DNA of 64,000 bases from Burkholderiaceae bacterium (GTDB lineage: Bacteria > Pseudomonadota > Gammaproteobacteria > Burkholderiales > Burkholderiaceae_C), in NCBI GenBank assembly GCA_017992055.1, contig JAGOPK010000001.1:972573-1036572 (forward strand). Direction: 5' to 3'. The translations under genes were made by a program, and so were the position numbers. Positions within the stretch are counted from its first letter, which is position 1. Each line of letters begins with the position of its first letter. The notes under the pieces are model-generated. The model searched no databases. It was not told where the DNA came from and was given only the letters and a program-made list of their open reading frames with translations. Of this stretch, positions 44,590 to 54,082 are shown piece by piece.

Positions 44590-45489
44590 TCAGCGCGGCG
44601 CGCGCTCGCGCAGCGCCTCCAGCACCTCGATCGCCGCGCGCACCCGCGCCGGCAGCAGCCGGCCCGAGGGATAGACCAGGTGGATGGGCAGCGGCTGCGG
44701 CCGGTGCTGGGGCAGCAGCTCGACCAGCTCGCCACGCTGCAGCGCCGGCTGGGCCAGCAGGTCGGGCATCTGGCACAGGCCCCAGCCATGCAGCGTGGCA
44801 TCGAGCAGGGACTCGGTCTCGCCGATGCGCACGCGGGCCGGCGCGGCCAGTTCCACCGCCAGGCCACGCTGGCGGAACTGCCAGGGCCGGTCCCGGCCGG
44901 TGCTGGGCAGGCGGAACACCACGGCCTGGTGCGCGGCCAGGTCCTCCAGCCGCTGCGGCCGGCCCTGCTGCTGCAGATAGGCCGGGCTGGCGCACAGCAC
45001 CAGGCCCTGCTGGTCGACGCGCCGCGCCACCAGGCTGGAGTCGCGCAGCGGGCCGATGCGCACCGCCAGGTCGATGCCGTCGCGCACCAGGTCCACCTGC
45101 TGGTCGTTCAGGCGCAGGTCCAGGCGCAGCGCCGGATGCTGCTGCAGCAGCCGCTGCAGCAGCGGCATCACGAAGCGCTTGCCGTAATACACCGAGCAGT
45201 CGATGCGCAGCGTGCCGCTGGGCGCGGCGCGGCTGCCGGCGGCCTCGGCCTGCAGGTCGTCGATCTCGGCCAGCAGGCGCTCGCAGCGCGCATACAGGCG
45301 CTCGCCATCGGGCGTCAGCCGCACCTGGCGGGTGCTGCGGTGGAACAGCTTGACGCCCAGCGTGGCCTCCAGCCGGCCCACGGCCTTGGCCAGCGTGGAC
45401 GGGCTCAGGCCCTGCTCGCGCGCGGCAGCGGCAAAGCCGCCATGGCGGGCGGTGGCGGCGAAGGCCAGGTAGGGCTGCAGACCTTGCAT
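44590..45489 (-). CDS. LysR-family transcriptional regulator
   Basis: 299 residues. The N-terminal helix-turn-helix reads GFAAAAREQGLSPSTLAKAV (about 20-39), then ATLGVKLFHRSTRQVRLTPDG. A periplasmic-binding-protein-like effector domain follows (GTLRIDCSVYYGKRFVMPLL). It is divergent from the cupin gene, 118 bp away, which is the usual layout for a LysR protein and its target. The CrgA/AaeR-like subtype is not certain. Effector unknown. Confidence 0.92.
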   Translation of the reverse strand: MQGLQPYLAFAATARHGGFAAAAREQGLSPSTLAKAVGRLEATLGVKLFHRSTRQVRLTPDGERLYARCERLLAEIDDLQAEAAGSRAAPSGTLRIDCSVYYGKRFVMPLLQRLLQQHPALRLDLRLNDQQVDLVRDGIDLAVRIGPLRDSSLVARRVDQQGLVLCASPAYLQQQGRPQRLEDLAAHQAVVFRLPSTGRDRPWQFRQRGLAVELAAPARVRIGETESLLDATLHGWGLCQMPDLLAQPALQRGELVELLPQHRPQPLPIHLVYPSGRLLPARVRAAIEVLEALRERAPR

Positions 45490-45607
45490 GGTATTGGAGC
45501 GGCCGGATTGAAGAAATTTTGTCGGCAATCTTAGGCCGTCAAAGGCTATTCACCAATCAATCCCGGCTGGACACACTGACGGCTCAGCCAACCAAGGAGT
45601 GATGCAG
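45490..45607. promoter_or_regulatory. Divergent lysR-cupin promoter region
   Basis: 118 bp that are clearly more AT-rich than the flanks, including ATTCACCAATCAATC near 45549-45563 and a GAAGAAATTTTG stretch near 45512. An AAGGAG ribosome site at 45594-45599 serves the cupin gene at 45608. A LysR site is likely here, but I cannot fix it with confidence. Confidence 0.5.
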
Positions 45608-45991
45608 ATGACCGCCACCGTGATCGACCAAGCCCGCCCCGCCGCCACGCCGCTGCCGGGCATTGCCCACAGCACCTGGGCCGGCGCCGCCCAGGGACTG
45701 AGCCAGCTGTCGGTGTGGCGCCAGAGCCTGGCGCCCGGCAGCCTGACGCCGCCGCACCGCCACGACTGCGACGAGGTCGTGCTGTGCCTGTCGGGCTGGG
45801 GCGAGGTGCACCAGGACGGCCAGGTGCTGCGCTTCGGTGCCGATTCCACCGTGGTGCTGCCGCGCGGCCGCGTGCACCAGCTGTTCAACGTCGGGCCGAT
45901 GCCGCTGGAGCTGGTCGGCCTGTTTGGCGCCAGCCCGGTGGCCACGGCGCTGCCCGATGGTCAGGCGCTCGACCTGCCCTGGCCCACCTGA
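45608..45991 (+). CDS. Small cupin-domain protein
   Basis: 127 residues forming one conserved-barrel cupin. The metal-site motifs are PPHRHDCDEVVLCLSGWGEV (His, His, Glu) and VVLPRGRVHQLFNVG (His). Cupins of this size are often small sugar-binding, isomerase or sensor proteins. The ATG at 45608 has correct spacing from AAGGAG; the GTG at 45599 and ATG at 45602 are too close. Probably under control of the divergent LysR protein. Confidence 0.85.
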   Translation: MTATVIDQARPAATPLPGIAHSTWAGAAQGLSQLSVWRQSLAPGSLTPPHRHDCDEVVLCLSGWGEVHQDGQVLRFGADSTVVLPRGRVHQLFNVGPMPLELVGLFGASPVATALPDGQALDLPWPT

Positions 45992-46130
45992 CTCGGCGGC
46001 CGTGCACCAGCACCATCTCCGGCGCCGGCCGGGCCCGGCGGCGGCGTGCCCGGGCCGGGACGCCACCGATGGACGCCAGCGGCCGCCGGCGCCTAGGCTG
46101 TGGCCCGATGCCAAGCCTCTGGGAGACACC

Positions 46131-46541
46131 ATGATCGACACCGCCGCGCTGCAGGCCCTGCTGCAACCGCTGTTCCCCGGCCTGATGGGCGTGCGCCTGG
46201 TCGAGGTCACGCCCGAACGCGTGCTGGCCGAGATGACGGTGCGGCCCGAGCTGTGCACCTCGGGCGGCATCCTGCACGGCGGCGCCTACATGGCCTTTGC
46301 CGATACGCTGGGCGCGGTGGGCACCGTGGTCAACCTGGGGCCGGGCAAGCGCACCACCACCACCGACTCCAGCACCAAGTTCATCGCCGGCGCCAAGGTG
46401 GGCAGCGTGGTCAGCGGCGAGAGCCTGGCCTTGCACCGTGGCCGCACCACCCAGGTCTGGCAGACCAGCGTGCGCAATGCCGACGGCAGGCTGTGCGCCG
46501 TGGTCACGCAGACCCAGCTGATCCTGGACGGCGCCGGCTGA
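46131..46541 (+). CDS. PaaI-type hotdog-fold thioesterase
   Basis: 136 residues. The hotdog motif GGILHGGAYMAFADTLGAVG (about 43-62), with the HGG loop and catalytic Asp, is that of PaaI/YbgC-like acyl-CoA thioesterases, as is the TTTDSSTKFIAGAKVGSVV strand pair. The acyl-CoA substrate is not known. A GGGAGA ribosome site precedes the ATG. The 139 bp upstream shows no gene or clear signal. Confidence 0.9.
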   Translation: MIDTAALQALLQPLFPGLMGVRLVEVTPERVLAEMTVRPELCTSGGILHGGAYMAFADTLGAVGTVVNLGPGKRTTTTDSSTKFIAGAKVGSVVSGESLALHRGRTTQVWQTSVRNADGRLCAVVTQTQLILDGAG

Positions 46542-46587
46542 GGCGGTGCGCGGGGCCTGGCCTGGCTTGGCTCAGGGTTGCCACCAT

Positions 46588-46607
46588 CTTGTCTGACATC
46601 TGACAAG
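46588..46607. promoter_or_regulatory. Palindromic operator candidate upstream of the first Bug gene
   Basis: CTTGTCTGACATCTGACAAG, with arms CTTGTC and GACAAG. The inner 18 bases match 15 of 18 positions of the site before udh (56012-56029), so both may bind one regulator of GntR- or IclR-type. It lies 47 bp before the gene start. Confidence 0.6.
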
Positions 46608-46653
46608 ACGGGGACACTGCGCGTCCTCGCCAACCTGTCCGGAGTCTTGATCC

Positions 46654-47604
46654 ATGCACCGCCGCCATCTCCTTGCCGCTGCCGCCGTCCTGCCCTGGGT
46701 GGGCGCCGCGCGTGCTGCCGGTTATCCCGAGCGTCCGGTGGAACTGCTCGTGCCCTACCAGGCCGGCGGTGGCACGGACGCGCTGGCGCGGGCCTTTGCC
46801 GACCATGCGCGCAAGCACTTCGCCCAGCCCTTCGTCGTCAGCAACAAGCCCGGCGCCAGCGGCGCCATCGGCTGGGCCGAGGTGCTCAATGCCAAGGCCG
46901 ACGGCTACAAGATGGCGGTGATGACGGTGGAACTGACCACCTTGCCGCACCTGGGCCTGGCCAAGTTCACGCACGAGGACTTTGCGCCGGTGGCGCGGCT
47001 GAATGCCGATCCGGCGGCCATCACCGTCAAGGCGGAGGCGCCCTGGGCCACGGTGGAAGAGTTCCTGGCCGCCGCGCGCAAGGCGCCGCAGCCGCTGCAG
47101 ATGGGCAACTCGGGCAATGGCTCGATCTGGCACCTGGCCGCGGCCTCGCTGGAAGACAAGACCGGCGTCAAGTTCAACCACATCCCGTTCCAGGGCGCCA
47201 ATCCGGCGGTGCTGGCGCTGATGGGCGGCCACATCGACGCGGTGGCCGTGAGCCCGGCCGAGGTGGGCACCTTTGTGGCCAGCGGCAAGCTGCGCACGCT
47301 GGCGGTGATGGCCGACCAGCGCGCGCCGGGCTTCGACAAGGTGCCGACGCTGAAGGAGCGTGGCATCGACCTGTCGGTGGGCACCTGGCGTGGCCTGGGC
47401 GTGCCCAAGGCCACCCCGCGCGAGGTGGTGCAGGCGCTGAAGGACGTGGCCGCCAAGGTCATGGCCGAGCCCGGCATGCGCGAAGCCATGACCAAGCTGA
47501 ACCTGGGCATTGCCTACGGCGACGATGGGCTGTTCAAGGCCACGCTGCAGCGCGACCACGAGGCCTTCCGCACGCTGATCCCCAAGCTGGGCCTGAAGGG
47601 CTGA
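46654..47604 (+). CDS. Bug-family (TctC-like) periplasmic solute receptor
   Basis: 316 residues. A signal peptide (about 1-22) precedes a Bug fold with the typical first strand and ligand loop YPERPVELLVPYQAGGGTDA (about 24-43), SNKPGASGAIGW, and HIPFQGANPAVLALMGGHID. Bug receptors bind carboxylates and feed tripartite tricarboxylate transporters; no TctAB genes are next to it, so it is an orphan receptor, as is common in Burkholderiales. The operator shared with the udh promoter suggests a link to uronate or aldarate uptake. Confidence 0.9.
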   Translation: MHRRHLLAAAAVLPWVGAARAAGYPERPVELLVPYQAGGGTDALARAFADHARKHFAQPFVVSNKPGASGAIGWAEVLNAKADGYKMAVMTVELTTLPHLGLAKFTHEDFAPVARLNADPAAITVKAEAPWATVEEFLAAARKAPQPLQMGNSGNGSIWHLAAASLEDKTGVKFNHIPFQGANPAVLALMGGHIDAVAVSPAEVGTFVASGKLRTLAVMADQRAPGFDKVPTLKERGIDLSVGTWRGLGVPKATPREVVQALKDVAAKVMAEPGMREAMTKLNLGIAYGDDGLFKATLQRDHEAFRTLIPKLGLKG

Positions 47605-47641
47605 GCCAGCGGCCCGGCGGCGCGGCGGCCCGGGGTGCGGC

Positions 47642-48535
47642 TCAGCCCGCCCGCTCGCTGACCACGCGCAGTTCCCCGTTCACGCGCCTCAGCCCCAGCA
47701 GCGTGCTGCCCTGGCCACGGCGCCAGTGGCCGTCGCGCGACACCTGCCAGCGGAACTGCAGCAGCACCTGGCAGGCGTCGGCGCCGCAGCCGGGCTGGGC
47801 CGTGGTGGCCAGCAGCTGGTAGTCGCGCTCGGGCCAGCGGCGCAGATAGGCGCTCTTGTCGGCCGCCACCAGCGGCCAGGTCAGGCGGCCACGGTCGTAG
47901 TAGTCCACCGCATCGGCATAGAAGCGGCGCATGGCTTCGGCCTGGTCGGCCCGGGCGCCGGCTTCGAACCAGGCGGTGGCGGCGGCCAGCGCCGGCCGGG
48001 TGTCGCCAGCGGCGGGCGCTGGCTCGGGCGCGGCCGCGGGCGCAGGCATGGGCAGGGGCGCAACCGTGGCCGTGGCAGCCGAGGCTGGCGGCAGGGCGGG
48101 CGTGGGCGCGGAGGGCGCGGCCTGGGCCACCTGTGGGGCCGGCAGCGCGGCCGTCGCCGCTGCGGTGGGTGCGGTGGATGTGATGGGAGCCTGGGTGACC
48201 GTCTCGCTGCTGCGCCAGGCGCTCAACAGCAGGCCGCCACCGGCCACGCCCAGGGCCAGCGCCAGCGCCAGCGTGCCCAGGGCCAGGGGCTGGCGCCAGG
48301 TCGGGCGCGCTTCGGTGGGAGGCAGGCCGGCCTGGGCGGAGGGCGACCCGTCGCCGGCGCCCGGCTCGTCGTCATCCAGCGGCAGGGCCTGGGTGGGGCT
48401 GCGCCAGCGGCCCTTGCGCGCATGCTCCAGCGCCTTGGCGGCCTCGGGCCCCACCAGCGGCAGGCCGCAGCCGCTGCAGTACTGGAGGTTCCAGGCCAGC
48501 CATTCGCCGCAGTGCGGGCACTCCACCAACTTCAT
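47642..48535 (-). CDS. Zinc-ribbon membrane protein with SnoaL/NTF2-like C-terminus, unknown
   Basis: 297 residues, no named family recognised. The N-terminal zinc ribbon ECPHCGEWLAWNLQYCSGCG (about 5-24) is followed by an acidic linker, one membrane helix (LALGTLALALALGVAGGGLLL), a long Ala/Pro/Thr-rich periplasmic spacer (about 110-190), and a C-terminal domain (TAWFEAGARADQAEAMRRFYADAVDYYDRG; cited in part: MRRFYADAVDYYDRG) that looks like the NTF2-like fold seen in YARHG/L,D-transpeptidase-linked stress proteins. Convergent with the Bug gene upstream, 37 bp apart. Confidence 0.6.
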   Translation of the reverse strand: MKLVECPHCGEWLAWNLQYCSGCGLPLVGPEAAKALEHARKGRWRSPTQALPLDDDEPGAGDGSPSAQAGLPPTEARPTWRQPLALGTLALALALGVAGGGLLLSAWRSSETVTQAPITSTAPTAAATAALPAPQVAQAAPSAPTPALPPASAATATVAPLPMPAPAAAPEPAPAAGDTRPALAAATAWFEAGARADQAEAMRRFYADAVDYYDRGRLTWPLVAADKSAYLRRWPERDYQLLATTAQPGCGADACQVLLQFRWQVSRDGHWRRGQGSTLLGLRRVNGELRVVSERAG

Positions 48536-48632
48536 GCTACTTCCCGACAAACCTCGGCGCTGTCATGTGCTGTTGCACATTGTTGCGAATTTGTCGATTG
48601 TGCATGGTCGGTGGAGGCGGAGGCCGGCCACC

Positions 48633-48646
48633 GGGGGCGTCCCCCC
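48633..48646 (-). terminator. Weak hairpin after garD
   Basis: GGGGG and CCCCC pair across a 3-base loop in the 126-bp gap between garD and the zinc-ribbon gene. There is no T run. The rest of the gap (48547-48606) is AT-richer and probably holds the promoter of the zinc-ribbon gene. Confidence 0.3.
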
Positions 48647-48661
48647 GCGGGTTGGTGTGTT

Positions 48662-50263
48662 TCAGGTCACCGGCGCCGGATTGAACAGCACCAGGGCGTT
48701 GTGCAGCTTCCACTGCTCGGCCCAGGTCTTGCGGCCCGAGGCCACGTCCAGCATCAGCTCGAACAGCTCCTGGCCCAGCGATTCGATGCTGGCCTCGCCG
48801 TCGGCCACGCGGCCGGCGTTCAGGTCCATCAGGTCGTGCCAGCGCCGCGCCAGCTCGCTGCGCGTGGCCACCTTGATCACCGGGCACTCGGCCAGGCCAT
48901 AGGGCGTGCCGCGGCCGGTGGTGAAGACGTGCAGGTTCATGCCCGCGGCCAGCTGCAGCGTGCCGCAGATGAAGTCGCTGGCCGGCGTGGCGGCATAGAC
49001 CAGGCCGCGCTGGTCCGGCCGCAGCTTGTCGCCGGGGCTCAGCACATGCGAGATCGGCGAGCGCCCGCTCTTGACCACCGAGCCCATGGCCTTCTCGACG
49101 ATGTTCGACAGGCCGCCGGCCTTGTTGCCCGGCGTGGTGTTGGCGCTGCGGTCGACGCGGCCGCGCTCCAGATAGCGGTCGTACCAGGCCAGCTCGCGCA
49201 CGATGGCCTCGGCCACCTCGGGCGTGGCGGCACGCGCGGTGAGCTGGGCCACGGCGTCGCGCACCTCGGTGTTCTCGCTGAACATCACGGTGGCGCCGGC
49301 GCGCACCAGCAGGTCGGCCGCATGGCCCACCACCGGGTTGGCGGTGATGCCGGACAGCGCATCGCTGCCGCCGCATTGCACGCCCACCACCAGCTCGCTG
49401 GCCGGCACGGTCTCGCGGCGGCGGGCATTGAGCCGCTCCAGATGCGGCCGGGCGCGCTCGACGATGGCGTCCAGCATGGCCATGAAGCCGATGTGCTGGG
49501 CGTCCTGCAGGCACACCAGGTCCAGGCCAGCCTCGGCGGCGATGGCGGCGCCGGCATCGCTGTCGGCACGCACCGCGATCACCGGCCGGGGTCGGCTGTC
49601 CGGCGGCAGCAATCGATCCGGCTGCAGCTTCTCGCAGCCCAGGCTGACCACCATCACCTCGCCGCCGAAGTTCGGGTTCAGGCTGATGTGGCGCAGCGTG
49701 CGGATCGGGATCACCGCATCGGGCGCGTCGATGGCCACGCCGCAGCCATAGCTGTGCTCCAGGCCGATCACGCCGTCGACGTTGGGGTACTGCGGCAGCA
49801 GCTGGGTGCGGATGCGCTCCACCGCCTGGGCCACCACGCCGGCCACGCACTGCACCGTGGTGGTGATGGCCAGCAGGTTGCGCGTGCCCACGCTGCCATC
49901 GGCATTGCGGTAGCCCTGGAAGCTGTAACCTGTGAGTGCAGCGTGCCCGGGCCGCGGCGCGGTGCACAGCGGCAGATCGTCGAAGCCGCGCGCCGGCGGC
50001 ATGTCCAGCAGGCGCTCGTGCACCCAGCGGCCGGCGGCAATCGCCTCGCGCGCCGTGCCGATGCTCACGCCGTAGCGGCGCACCGGCGTGCCGGCGGCAA
50101 TGTCCTGCAGCGCGACCTTGTGGCCCTGCGGCACCTTGTCCACCAGCACCGGCCCGCCGGGCCAGTGCGGATCGGTGGCGGTGCCGGCAGGCAGGCCACC
50201 TTCGTTGGCGACGACGGCGACGTTGTCGTCGTCGTGCATGCGGATGAGCAGCGGCGCGGCCAT
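48662..50263 (-). CDS. garD: GarD, galactarate dehydratase
   Basis: 533 residues of the UxaA/GarD family, near the 523 of E. coli GarD. It dehydrates galactarate to 5-keto-4-deoxy-D-glucarate. An N-terminal SAF-type domain ([15 protein letters not shown], about 14-90) precedes the catalytic region with [50 protein letters not shown] and [20 protein letters not shown], and ends in [14 protein letters not shown], all close to GarD. Last gene of the udh-TRAP-lactonase-Bug-garD run; the gap upstream is 13 bp. Confidence 0.93.
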   Translation of the reverse strand: MAAPLLIRMHDDDNVAVVANEGGLPAGTATDPHWPGGPVLVDKVPQGHKVALQDIAAGTPVRRYGVSIGTAREAIAAGRWVHERLLDMPPARGFDDLPLCTAPRPGHAALTGYSFQGYRNADGSVGTRNLLAITTTVQCVAGVVAQAVERIRTQLLPQYPNVDGVIGLEHSYGCGVAIDAPDAVIPIRTLRHISLNPNFGGEVMVVSLGCEKLQPDRLLPPDSRPRPVIAVRADSDAGAAIAAEAGLDLVCLQDAQHIGFMAMLDAIVERARPHLERLNARRRETVPASELVVGVQCGGSDALSGITANPVVGHAADLLVRAGATVMFSENTEVRDAVAQLTARAATPEVAEAIVRELAWYDRYLERGRVDRSANTTPGNKAGGLSNIVEKAMGSVVKSGRSPISHVLSPGDKLRPDQRGLVYAATPASDFICGTLQLAAGMNLHVFTTGRGTPYGLAECPVIKVATRSELARRWHDLMDLNAGRVADGEASIESLGQELFELMLDVASGRKTWAEQWKLHNALVLFNPAPVT

Positions 50264-50276
50264 GGTCGGCGCCGCC

Positions 50277-51269
50277 TCAATCGGCCTTCAGGCCGGCGCT
50301 CTTGACCACGCCCGACCACTTGGCGCGCTCGCGGTTCTCGAAGGCCGCCAGTTCCTCGGAGGCCATGCCCGAGGGCTCCAGGCCCAGCGCGTCCAGGCGC
50401 TGGCGGATGTCGGGCTGCTGCAGGATGCGCGCAATCTCGGTCTGCAGCCGGGCCACGATCTCCTTGGGCGTGCCGGCCGGCGCATGCACGGTCTGCCAGC
50501 TGACCACGTGGTAGCCGCTGACGCCGGACTCGGCAATCGTCGGCACGCTGTCAAAGCCCTTGACGCGCTTGTCGGCGGTGACGGCCAGCGCGCGCAGCGT
50601 GCCGGCCTTGATGTGCGGCGCCGTGGTCACCAGGGTGTCGATGCCGAAGTCCACCTGGCCGGCGATCACGTCCTGCACCGCCGGGCCGCTGCCGCGGTAG
50701 GGGATGTGCACGATGAAGGTGCCGGCCATCTGCTTCATCAGCTCGCCGCCCATGTGCTGGCTGGTGCCGGTGCCGGCCGAGCTGAAGCTCAGGCGGCCGG
50801 GGTTCTTGCGCGCATGGGCGATCAGCTCCTGGATGGTCTTGAACGGGCTGCTGGCCGGCACCACCACGGCATTGCTGGTGGCGCCGATCATGGTCACCGG
50901 CGCAAAGTCGCGTGCCGCGTTGTACGGGATCTTAGGGTTCAGCGCCGGGTTGATGGCCTGGGTGGCGATGGTGCTGCCGAGGATGGTGTAGCCGTCCGGC
51001 GCGGCCTTGGCCACGCTGTCGGCGCCCAGCACGCCGCCGGCGCCGGCCTTGTTCTCGATCACCACCGGCTGGCCCAGGGCAATGGCCAGCTTGGGCCCGA
51101 CCAGGCGCGCCAGGATGTCGGTGGTGCCGCCGGGGGCGAAGGGCACGACGTAGCGGATGGGCTTGGCCGGCCAGGCCTGGGCCTGGACGGTGAGCGGCAG
51201 CAGCACGGCAGCGATCAGGGCAGCAGCGGCACGCAGGGCCGGGCGGCGGGGCAGGGCGGGCTTCTTCAT
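50277..51269 (-). CDS. Bug-family (TctC-like) solute receptor in the uronate operon
   Basis: 330 residues. A signal peptide ([20 protein letters not shown]...) ends near residue 31. The Bug motifs are [20 protein letters not shown] (about 32-51), [13 protein letters not shown] and [20 protein letters not shown]. It probably binds an aldarate or uronate given its place between the lactonase and garD genes, but no matching membrane subunits are encoded here. The start at 51269 begins the signal; sequence further upstream in frame lies in the next gene. Confidence 0.9.
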   Translation of the reverse strand: MKKPALPRRPALRAAAALIAAVLLPLTVQAQAWPAKPIRYVVPFAPGGTTDILARLVGPKLAIALGQPVVIENKAGAGGVLGADSVAKAAPDGYTILGSTIATQAINPALNPKIPYNAARDFAPVTMIGATSNAVVVPASSPFKTIQELIAHARKNPGRLSFSSAGTGTSQHMGGELMKQMAGTFIVHIPYRGSGPAVQDVIAGQVDFGIDTLVTTAPHIKAGTLRALAVTADKRVKGFDSVPTIAESGVSGYHVVSWQTVHAPAGTPKEIVARLQTEIARILQQPDIRQRLDALGLEPSGMASEELAAFENRERAKWSGVVKSAGLKAD

Positions 51270-51294
51270 CGGTCTCTCCTGGGGACAGGCGGCG

Positions 51295-52293
51295 TCAGGC
51301 CGCTCCTTGGGTGTTGACCGCCAGCGTGTACAGCGAGTGGCTGGCGGCCATGAACAAGCGGTTGCGGCGCTCGCCGCCAAAACACAGGTTGGCGCAGCGT
51401 TCGGGCAGGTGGATGTGGGCGATGGGCCGGCCGTCGCGGTCGTAGCAGCGCACGCCGTCCAGCGCGGCGGCGTCGGCGGGCGACAGATCGGCGCGGCCAT
51501 CGCTGCCGAAGCCGGCCCAGAGGCGGCCGTCCACGTCCACCGCGATGCCGTCCAGCGCGCCGGCGCCGTCGGCATCGATGTGCAATCGCTTGTTGACCAG
51601 CTTGCCGCGCGCGCCCAGGTCATAGGCCCAGATCAGCCGGCTGGGCCTGGCGCGGCTGTCCACCACGTACAGCGTCTTCTCGTCGGGCGAAAACGCCAGG
51701 CCGTTGGGCGCGGCCAGGTCGTCGATGGCGCAGCCGATGCGGCCGCTGGCGCCGTCGATGCGGTAGACCGCCGGCGGTCGCTCGGCCACCGCCGGCTCGC
51801 CCTCCCACCAGCCGTGGATGCCGAACGTGGGATCGGTGAACCAGATCGTGCCGTCGCGCTGGCAGACGATGTCGTTGGGCGAATTGAGGCGCGCGCCGTC
51901 GAAGCGGTCGGCCAGCACGGTGATGCGGCCATCGGGCTCGGTGCGCGTGATGCGCCGCGTGTGGTGCTCGCAGGCCAGCAGCCGGCCCTGGGCATCACGC
52001 GCCAGGCCGTTGGCGTGGTTGGACGGCTGGCGGAACACCGTCACCGCGCCGCTGGCCGCGTCCCAGCGCAGCAGGCGGTTGTTGGGGATGTCGCTCCACA
52101 GCAGGCAGCGGTGGTCGCCAAACCACTGCGGGCCTTCGCTCCAGCGGCAGCCGCTGGCCAGCTGCTCGACGCTGCTGCTCATCACGCGCAGCGTGGCAAA
52201 GCTGTCGTGCAGGATCTCCACCGCCGGATCGGGGTAGCGGGCGGCGGGAGTGAAGGGGATCTGCGGCCCCTGGCTCAGCGAAACACGGTCCAT
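51295..52293 (-). CDS. SMP-30/gluconolactonase family sugar lactonase
   Basis: 332-residue six-bladed propeller. Metal-site features of the family are present: the Glu in RWSEGPQWFGDH, the Asn in LNSPNDIVCQRDGTIWFTDP and the Asp in YVVDSRA. Between udh and garD it most likely opens galactaro-lactone, the product of uronate dehydrogenase, to galactarate; that substrate is inferred from context. It starts 1 bp before the end of the dctM-type gene. Confidence 0.9.
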   Translation of the reverse strand: MDRVSLSQGPQIPFTPAARYPDPAVEILHDSFATLRVMSSSVEQLASGCRWSEGPQWFGDHRCLLWSDIPNNRLLRWDAASGAVTVFRQPSNHANGLARDAQGRLLACEHHTRRITRTEPDGRITVLADRFDGARLNSPNDIVCQRDGTIWFTDPTFGIHGWWEGEPAVAERPPAVYRIDGASGRIGCAIDDLAAPNGLAFSPDEKTLYVVDSRARPSRLIWAYDLGARGKLVNKRLHIDADGAGALDGIAVDVDGRLWAGFGSDGRADLSPADAAALDGVRCYDRDGRPIAHIHLPERCANLCFGGERRNRLFMAASHSLYTLAVNTQGAA

Positions 52294-52294
52294 G

Positions 52295-53587
52295 TCAGTT
52301 CAGGATCAGCTTGGGCAGCCACAGCGAAAACGCCGGCACATAGGTCACCAGCAGCAGGCACAGGCCCAGCGCGGTGTAGAACGGCCAGATCGAGCGCATC
52401 ACCTGGCCCACCGAGATGCCACCGATGGCGCAGCCGACAAACTGCACCGTGCCCACCGGTGGCGTGTTCAGGCCCAGCGCGCAGTTGATCAGCATGACCA
52501 CGCCAAACTGCAGCGGGTCCATGCCGAACTGCTGGGCGATGGGCATGAAGATCGGCGTGCAGATCAGGATCGTCGGCGCCATGTCCAGAAAGGTGCCCAG
52601 CACGAACAGCAGGATGTTGATCAGCAGGAAGATCACCCAGGGCTCGGTGGAGAAGGCCTTCATCAGCTCGCCGGTCTTCTGCGGCACCTCGTACAGCGCC
52701 AGGAAGTAGCCGAAGGCCGCCGAGATGCCGATCAGCAGCAGCACCACGCCGGTGGTCTTGCAGGCCTTGGCGCAGGCCTTGAGAAAGTGGCTCCAGCTCA
52801 GCGTGCGGTACACGACGGCGGTGACCAGCAGGGCCCAGGCCACGGCGATGGCCGCTGATTCGGTGGCGGTGAAGGCGCCCGACAGGATGCCGCCCAGGAT
52901 GATGACCACCACCAGCAGCCCCGGCAGCGAGGCCGCAAAGGCCGCCAGCACCGCGCCCCAGCCCGGGAAGGCGCCGCGCGTCGGATAGCCGCGCTGGCGT
53001 GCCACCCACCAGGCCGCGCCCAGGTTGCACAGCGTCAGCAGCAACGCGGGGATCACGCCGGCCAGGATCAGGCCCATCACGCTGACCGAAGCCAGGCCCG
53101 AGGTGGCCAGCGTGAACAGGATCAGGTTGTGAGAGGTGGGCATCAGCGCGCCGACCAGGGCCGCATGGGTGGTGACGTTGACCGCGTAGTCGGCGTCGTA
53201 GCCCTCCTTCTTCATCAGCGGCACCATCACGCTGCCCATGGCCGAGACATCGGCCACCGGGCTGCCGACGATGCCGCCAAACAGCGTGCAGCCCAGCACA
53301 TTGCTCATGCCCAGGCCGCCACGCACATGGCCGACCAGGCTGTTGGCAAAGCGCACGATGCGCTCGGCGATGCCGCCGTACAGCATCAGCTCGCCGGCGA
53401 AGACGAAAAACGGGATGGCCAGGAAGCTGAACACCTGCATGCCGCCGACCATCTTCTGGAACACCACGGCCATCGGCAGGCCGGCGGCCAGGATGGTGGC
53501 AATGGACGACAGGCCGATGGCAAAGGCCACCGGCACGCCCAGCAGCAGCAGGGCGGCAAACGAGAGACAGAGAACCGTCAGTTCCAT
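52295..53587 (-). CDS. TRAP transporter large permease (DctM type)
   Basis: 430 residues with about 12 membrane helices. Family motifs are VPVAFAIGLSS, AIPFFVFAGELMLYGGIAERI (part), FGGIVGSPVADVSAMGSVM and LGLNTPPVGTVQFVGCAIG. It forms the sodium-driven transport channel together with the DctQ-type subunit, which it overlaps by 10 bp. Context points to galacturonate or glucuronate as the cargo. Confidence 0.95.
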   Translation of the reverse strand: MELTVLCLSFAALLLLGVPVAFAIGLSSIATILAAGLPMAVVFQKMVGGMQVFSFLAIPFFVFAGELMLYGGIAERIVRFANSLVGHVRGGLGMSNVLGCTLFGGIVGSPVADVSAMGSVMVPLMKKEGYDADYAVNVTTHAALVGALMPTSHNLILFTLATSGLASVSVMGLILAGVIPALLLTLCNLGAAWWVARQRGYPTRGAFPGWGAVLAAFAASLPGLLVVVIILGGILSGAFTATESAAIAVAWALLVTAVVYRTLSWSHFLKACAKACKTTGVVLLLIGISAAFGYFLALYEVPQKTGELMKAFSTEPWVIFLLINILLFVLGTFLDMAPTILICTPIFMPIAQQFGMDPLQFGVVMLINCALGLNTPPVGTVQFVGCAIGGISVGQVMRSIWPFYTALGLCLLLVTYVPAFSLWLPKLILN

Positions 53588-54069
53588 GCCGGCTCCACGA
53601 CCTGGCCACGCAGGTTGGCGATGATGTGCTCGATGGAAAACAGCACGATCAGCGCGCCGGCCAGCATCAGCGGCACATAGTCGATGCCGTCGGGCACCGG
53701 CAGCATGGGCTTCTTCTCGCCCCATTTGGCGGCGGCCCAGGTCCAGCCGCCGTGCACCATCAGCGCGCCGAACAGGCCCACCAGCGCATGGATGACCAGC
53801 TCGATGCGGCGCTGCCAGGCCTCGGGCAGCAGGGCCACCATCGACTCCAGGCCGATGTGGCCGGCATCGCGCACGCCCACCGCCAGGCCCAGCGCGGTGA
53901 CAAACAGCACCAGCAGCATGGCCAGGGCCTCGGCCCAGGTGGGCGTGTCGTTGAGGATGTAGCGGCCGAACACCTGCCACTGCACGCAGGCCACCACGGC
54001 CAGCAGCAGGGCCACGGCCGCCATCAGGCTGAGCCGGGACAGCCCGGCGCACAGACGGGTGTAGAGCAT
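53578..54069 (-). CDS. TRAP transporter small permease (DctQ type)
   Basis: 163 residues with four membrane helices (LMAAVALLLAVVACVQWQVF, AMLLVLFVTALGLAVG, VIHALVGLFGALMVHGGW, VPLMLAGALIVLFSIEHI) and the family sequence NDTPTWAEALAM. It is the partner of the DctM-type permease. The loop between the last two helices is longer than usual. Confidence 0.93.
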   Translation of the reverse strand: MLYTRLCAGLSRLSLMAAVALLLAVVACVQWQVFGRYILNDTPTWAEALAMLLVLFVTALGLAVGVRDAGHIGLESMVALLPEAWQRRIELVIHALVGLFGALMVHGGWTWAAAKWGEKKPMLPVPDGIDYVPLMLAGALIVLFSIEHIIANLRGQVVEPAWN

Positions 54070-54082
54070 CGCGGCGGCCGTC

